Shown here in pieces: positions 58,506 to 64,000 of a stretch of DNA of 64,000 bases; the stretch's first letter is position 1; each line of letters opens with the position of its first letter. The stretch is from Siphonodentalium dalli (Eukaryota > Mollusca > Scaphopoda > Gadilida > Siphonodentaliidae), in the NCBI GenBank assembly GCA_032622095.1, contig CP136064.1, positions 171,130,310-171,194,309 on the forward strand. The letters are read 5' to 3'. The notes under the pieces were generated by a model, which was not told the DNA's origin, did not search any database, and was given only the letters and a program-made list of their open reading frames with translations. Both the position numbers and the translations under genes were made by a program.

Positions 58506-59151
58506 ATCACTGTCACCATCTATTGGACGAAAGTAACAAGAGTAGTACATGTGTTGATTTATGTCTGGTGAAGTGTGACAATGTCTCAACTATTCAAACG
58601 AATTTCTGGTGATAAAACACACAAGTATTGCCGAAACAAGAAACTGAAAATGCCACCTCCCTGTAATGTATCTTATTAGACACAACTCTTTCATAATTAG
58701 ATACGAAATCAGGTTTTCACTAAAATATGTAATGCCTGTGTAAGTCTAAGTTGTGGAATAATTTGACAAACCGGCAAAATTTCGTTGAACAAAATGTTGA
58801 GAAAGAACAAGTTTCGGGCAATGTTATACTACAGTTGACTGAATACAGCCTCCAGCCCATCGGGAAATTTCCCGGTCTCCCGATCGGCCAGTCCGCCTCT
58901 GATCACTGTCACCATCTATTGGACGAAAGTAACAAGAGTAGTACATGTGCTGACTTATGTCTTGTGAAGTGTGACAATGTCTCAACTATTCAAACGAATT
59001 TCTGGTGATAAAACACACAAGTATTGCCGAAACAAGAAACTGAAAATGCCACCTCCCCGTAATGTATCTTATTAGACACAACTCTTTCATAATTAGATAC
59101 GAAATCAGGTTTTCACTAAAATATGTAATGCCTGTGTAAGTCTAAGTTGAG
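58452..59151 (+). repeat. Direct duplication of about 304 bp
   Basis: 58452-58755 and 58848-59151 are near-identical (offset 396) from CCTCCAGCCCATCGGGAAAT through GTAATGCCTGTGTAAGTCTA, separated by 92 bases. The unit spans the 3' end of the hAT-like element and adjoining flank, so it arose after that insertion. Confidence 0.85.
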
Positions 59152-62100
59152 CAATTATATTTCCCGGTGGGAGTATATTGCAATGCAGACTTCGACTTCG
59201 ATGTTTGTGGCCGGACGAAATCAACGTGGTCAACTGTTCATCAAGAATAGACAACGAATAAAGCAGATCTGCCCCAAATAAAATAATATAGCCATAACGC
59301 AGGGGGGGGGGGGGGGGGGGGTCTGCAAAAAAAATCCGTATATAGGGCCGGGGTGTGTGGGTGGTCCAGAGACGGAAAAAATGGTGCTTGTAATTTTTTT
59401 TCAAACAATTTACAAGTACTGACCATGTAATGTTGTTTGTAAGCATGTTAGTACCATGCTTGTTGGTATAGGGCTATATAGGCAGCTAAAGTGACTCTTT
59501 ATCCTCAGATTTAGCAACATTCTGGATTTCACAGTATCCCGGACCACTTCACAGTGGACCACCGTATTAACGTTAAGGAAACTTATGATCAACGGAAGAA
59601 ATATTTAGTAACAAAATTAATATATTACCCAGTTGTATTATCTGAATAAAAGTAATAAAACAAAAAACTCTTATCACAAATTGGACACTACATGGTGAAT
59701 ACTCAATGATGACTACTAGTAGATATCATTAACATGATTGTTGCATAACTTGAAATTGAAAAGGGTATCTCATAAATTTCTAATGTCTGAAATACTGTCT
59801 TGTTCTGGCATGTAATCAAATTCATTCCTTCTGGTTATTTCTCATCTTGAATGATTGCAAGTAATGTTAATTTGCAACAATTATCCAAATAAAACTGAAT
59901 TGGTTATGACGAATGACATTACTGTTTACTGCTCAGACAATCCCAAATGAAGGTGACGCTATTCTCATTGAATTTCCGAACTTCATCTGGGAGCTTTACT
60001 GCTCAACAAGACGAAACTAAAATACTAAGTGTATACTGTTATCACTTACAAATAGATGAACTGAAATAATGTGATGCATTCAGATGCATTGAGAAATGAC
60101 ATTCAATTCTTCATTCTGGTCTATCACCATACCAAACCACATCAAAATTTGACAACCGACACTTAACTTATATTGCAAAAACTTTGTATGGACTGAATTT
60201 CATAAAGTCGAACAGGGCCCATAACTCTGGTATGCATTGGTGGTCACAACCCGCGATATTATGCATATTCATACCCCATTTCTGGTCCGTCACCATGCCA
60301 TAGGGCATCAAATATGACAACTGACTCTTGAGTTAAAATTCAAAATGTTTGTACGGACAGACGGCTCGAGACGTCAACTATATACCCGCCGACTAATATC
60401 GGGCAGTATAATAACCATATATCTATGTGTATACATAACCAAAAAACAATTCCCCTCCCCACCCCATCCCGTTGGATAAGACTAAAGAGTTCTTTGATCA
60501 TGCACATATAATTGTGTAACCCCTGACCTGTATATCACTATTTACACTGGCCAGTGTTCTCTGTCAGACTCGATATATTAAGGCTATAATCAGGGGGGAG
60601 GGGTCGCGCACAAAAATTCCATATATAGGGCGGGGGTGGGTGGGTCATTTGGACCCGGAAAAAATGCGTAAATGACAAAAAATGCAAATTTTTTCCTCCA
60701 CTTAAAATCACTGTTTTTGTGCTCATGTAATCTGTTAATATCAACCATATGACACACTAGGCTATTTAAAACATACTAACCAGAACTAACTACCATTTAG
60801 GGGTGTATGTATGCTGATGTATGTCAAAATTAATGTACCAGATTTCGACTGATGAAAGATATATTATATATATATAAACAAATCATATAACAAACATTAA
60901 AACACAAGAACAAACATTTATAATATGCATATCCAAGATAGCCTTTCAATTGGATGTCAAAGTGTATGTTATAGCTATACATATACACACATGTGTATCC
61001 CTTTAAGGGTTTGAACAAAATATAAAGCTGAGTTTATATTGATGAATTCTGTGATGAATTTTGCAATTACTTTTGACAAATTTGTTTACTGATATAACAT
61101 AATTATATGCTCAGACACGATCAGTCGACAATGCTTACATATAAGCATAATTATGAAATGATTACCATCTTCTATTCTTAATCCACATAATGGATATTAT
61201 TTGTTATCAAGATAAACTTGATGATACAAACAAAAATAACAATTCCACTATATTCCACTGGTTTAAAACTATAAAACAAAATAACTCATACAAAAAGTTC
61301 ATACTATTTGGATAACAATATGAAAGCTTAGCCTTTTGTGATATTAATTCAACCACAATTATTCACAAGTCTAAGCAGTTACAGACTGTACAGATACATG
61401 TAGTAAGGTAGTATATCTTGGAGTTCCAGTTATTTGACTGCCAATACATATGGTATTGTAATTATTAGTTGCTTGTTCATTATTGGTTGCTTTGATATTC
61501 AATTTAGGATATAGCAGGACAGAGCAATGTAACTATAAAAGTAGCTTTTGGTATTAAAGTCTCAACTTATTCCATATGCAACATAAAGCTAGAATATAAA
61601 CATGACTAATATGAACTTTGTTCTTGAAACTAATTATAAATCATACTAACCTGGATCAAACTGCACAGGTAATCTATGCAACTCTCTTCGTGCGAACTTT
61701 CTCAGAGTCACATATCTTAACTAGACAGTCTGATCCAGGATGCTTGTTCTTATAATGGGTTTCCATGTGATATCTCCGCTGGCTTTAAACTAAACTTTAT
61801 ACTCTGATAATAAGTTAATAATACTACCAATTCTTCACTAATATTGGTATATGTCAATCTGCACACCAACATGACATACATACATGTATTTAGACTGCGA
61901 GCTGCTGTGAGTGTGACTTTCCTTGGGTCCCATCATACCCATGTGCAGATATATATCACATAAATAGGGGAGATGAAATTTGTTCTACCCCTATTACTAC
62001 AGTATTTCTAGTGGGCCTTGGCTATAAAACATCTTATATTATTGTTATATAAAAGAATATGAAGTTATTGAGGATATCAGGATATGTATTACCTCATAAT

Positions 62101-62280
62101 TATTATGTTTTATGGCATTATGCCCAATGTTTTTAAGTGCATGCATTCAGCATTTCCACATTTTATAGAATTATCTCCCTTTAGAGCAGTTTAGAGGTTT
62201 ATTAAAATGCTGGGAATAGTATTAAATAATAAGAAACGGAACAATTCTTTGCTAGGCTATGATTTGGTTTATATTTTATG
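59152..62280. other. Non-coding DNA with G-run MITE ends and a weak minus-strand remnant
   Basis: G-run elements begin near 59300 (run of about 20 G then TCTGCAAAAAAAATCC and TATATAGGGCC) and 60592 (CAGGGGGGAGGGGTCGCGCA, TATATAGGGC). 60100-60400 resembles ends of GTCCGT-type repeats. A zinc-finger-like minus-strand fragment at 61674-61778 is described among the findings. No other coding signal. Confidence 0.4.
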
Positions 62281-62289
62281 TTTTTTGTA

Positions 62290-62750
62290 AGATTTTGGGG
62301 GGTGGGTCCCAAAAATTGGGCGGAAAAAGAAAAAAAAATTGCAGGTAGAGGGGTGGTGGGTCCCCGAGAGGTGCAAAAACATTTTTTTCGCCCTATATAT
62401 GTAAATTTTTTCCGCGACCCCCCCCTGCTATAATGGGGTCTAGGGCAATGTTGTTAGATACTGAAAACACCAGGAAACACATGGAAATACAGTATATTTT
62501 TCGTTTTTCTGATATGTGTTTACCAATTAGTAAGGCAGTTAACACAGTTATTGAAGAACGGCTAAAAAAACCTCTGAAATTTTGATAAAAACATGAGAAA
62601 CGGGGGGGGGGGGGGTGGGTCCCCAAAATTTTGGAGGAAAAAAAGATTTTTTTTGCAAAAATGGGGTGGTGGGTCCCTCGAGGTCGGAAAAAAACTTTTT
62701 GGGCCCTATATGTGCAATTTTTTTCCAGACCCCCCCCCCCCCCCTGCATA
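62290..62750. repeat. Two adjacent G/C-run MITE-like units
   Basis: Each has GGGGTGGGTCCC near one end and CCCTATATRTGYAAWTTTTTTCC followed by a C run and CCTGC at the other (62403-62432 and 62702-62746). Related to the G-run ends at 59300 and 60592 in opposite orientation. Confidence 0.6.
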
Positions 62751-63059
62751 ACGTTGGATTTATTTCTGTATTATGACTGCAGGGATTCCTTTGCGTTCGA
62801 GTACTCGTTATGCTCTTATAATGATAGTCAGCACATATCCGGTTTGAGTTCCTTCCTAAAAAAAACGGGCAGGATCGTTTAAATTATATTGGGCAATTTT
62901 ATGTTAGGTTTCTAAGAATCCATTCTGATATATTTTCGGTTATAAACAAACTAATTTTGGTCAAACATAGTCACAATTACATAACATGATAGTATCTAAT
63001 TTAGTTTGGGCGAATATATCCACCTCCTTTGCTAAATGCCGTTTGAGAATATAAACATT

Positions 63060-63990
63060 TGTCATATTTTATAACTGTGAGTTTTGGTGGCCATTATGGC
63101 GACAATTTTGGGTCAAATAGATCAATGTCGAGTGTAATTGAATGACACTAACCATATTTAAACCTGTGTACTCTTTTGTTTATTTTATTATGCCTATTTC
63201 TGTCCAAGGTTAATCTAGAACCTCGAGAAGCAAGTTTTTTTTGTGTGAAATTACATAGCGCATTATTTAATTTGCATTTTTTGGAGTGTGGACAACAATT
63301 AGACACATATTACAGCATAATATGTTTTACAAAGTACTAAATGTCATAACTGATGAAAAAGACAAGTCCTACTTGCCACAGTTTCCAAATAACCGAAAAT
63401 GATGCAAGGGGCATGTGTGACAATTCAACACATTTCTATATTTCGGTCGCCATTTTGTCAGCCATCTTTGTTTTGTTTATCAATTTTGTTCTTTGCAAAG
63501 GAAGCTTGGCACAAATTTATCATTGCCGTAGAAATATTTGTCTTTTTCTGTGTTAAATTTTCTTCCTCACTCAGTGCCCATTCTGCAATTGTTTGTGGCT
63601 GCCATGATGATTTGATCTAATTTTCGCGGTATCATTCTGTTGAATTCTCGGGTATAAACAGCAATATGGTTCACCAAATTTACAAATTATTCCATAAGTC
63701 CATGGATTTCAGTGAACAGGGAGCACATATTCACATATATTCACTTTTCCCCAACACATGAGTGATATCAATGAAAATTGGATAAATTTTGATGATTTCT
63801 CCATTTTGGCAGCCATCTTGGCCGCCATCTTAAACGAAAATGCACTATTTTCAGTGTAATTATATGGCAATTCACATATTTAAAACAGTTTTACATTATC
63901 TTCATCAAATTCAGTTATTTTGTATTCAACTCTTGACTAGAATGACAGAATTTAATTTTGGTTAACTTTTATGGAACATTTTTGAAATCA
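63060..63990 (-). repeat. Inverted relative of the 49.9-51.1 kb repeat
   Basis: On the minus strand it contains AAGATGGCTGCC / AAAATGGCGACCGAAA segments and the CTGTTCACTGAAATCC, GTGAATATATGTGAATATG stretch matching units at 49880-51120. Frames at 63353-63620 are repeat-derived. It runs to the window edge. Confidence 0.55.
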
Positions 63991-64000
63991 CATTTTAAAG

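Noticed and set aside
57915-58571. 218-residue open frame on the + strand
   Set aside because: It crosses two hAT-terminus repeats, a C run and the target duplication. Only the short finger-like piece near 58190-58250 is of interest.

Overview
This looks like animal nuclear DNA, AT-rich, intron-like and crowded with short non-autonomous transposons. A lophotrochozoan, most likely a bivalve mollusc, fits best. The clues are arrays of about 160 bp units capped by short hairpins (resembling the bivalve 'pearl'/Helentron-type repeats as I recall them), short Helitrons, a tRNA-derived SINE and many foldback MITEs. The organism call is an inference; no sequence search was possible. I see no bacterial features and no intact transposase, reverse transcriptase or viral gene.

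The coding content is a row of short zinc-finger exons, all on the + strand: 1917-2243 (A), 6818-7141 (B), 8344-8706 (C), 11859-12107 (D), 17654-17896 (E), 20698-21315 (F), 23462-23743 (G), 32124-32324 (H) and 41545-41733 (I). Each starts straight after a splice-acceptor AG, is read in phase 0 from that AG, and runs to its own stop codon with no downstream donor. Most have a polyadenylation-like hexamer downstream. This is the layout of alternative 3'-terminal exons in insect lola / mod(mdg4)-type genes, where one shared 5' part (usually BTB) is spliced to one of many DNA-binding tails. The shared 5' exons are not in this window and would lie upstream of base 1. C to I encode classical C2H2 fingers (two each, three in G, five in F). 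A and B encode a related pair with a different CxxC...HxxxxxH domain. D has a decayed neighbour at 12686-12876, E is a relative of D, and H and I are sister exons, so the array seems to have grown by local exon duplication and lost members by decay.

Layout: 1-24 kb is the exon-dense part, with piggyBac-like, Tc1/mariner-like, pogo-like and hAT-like MITEs between exons. 24-41 kb has only exons H and I among large repeats: a 3.2 kb long-arm foldback element (27216-30391), hAT-like elements with perfect 8 bp target duplications, and a head-to-tail array of three Helitron-like elements (37373-40344). 41.7-64 kb has no convincing exon and is dominated by tandem arrays (41755-44660, 51964-55318), tandem ATGGC-containing repeats and G-run MITEs. 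A few weak zinc-finger-like remnants are flagged there.
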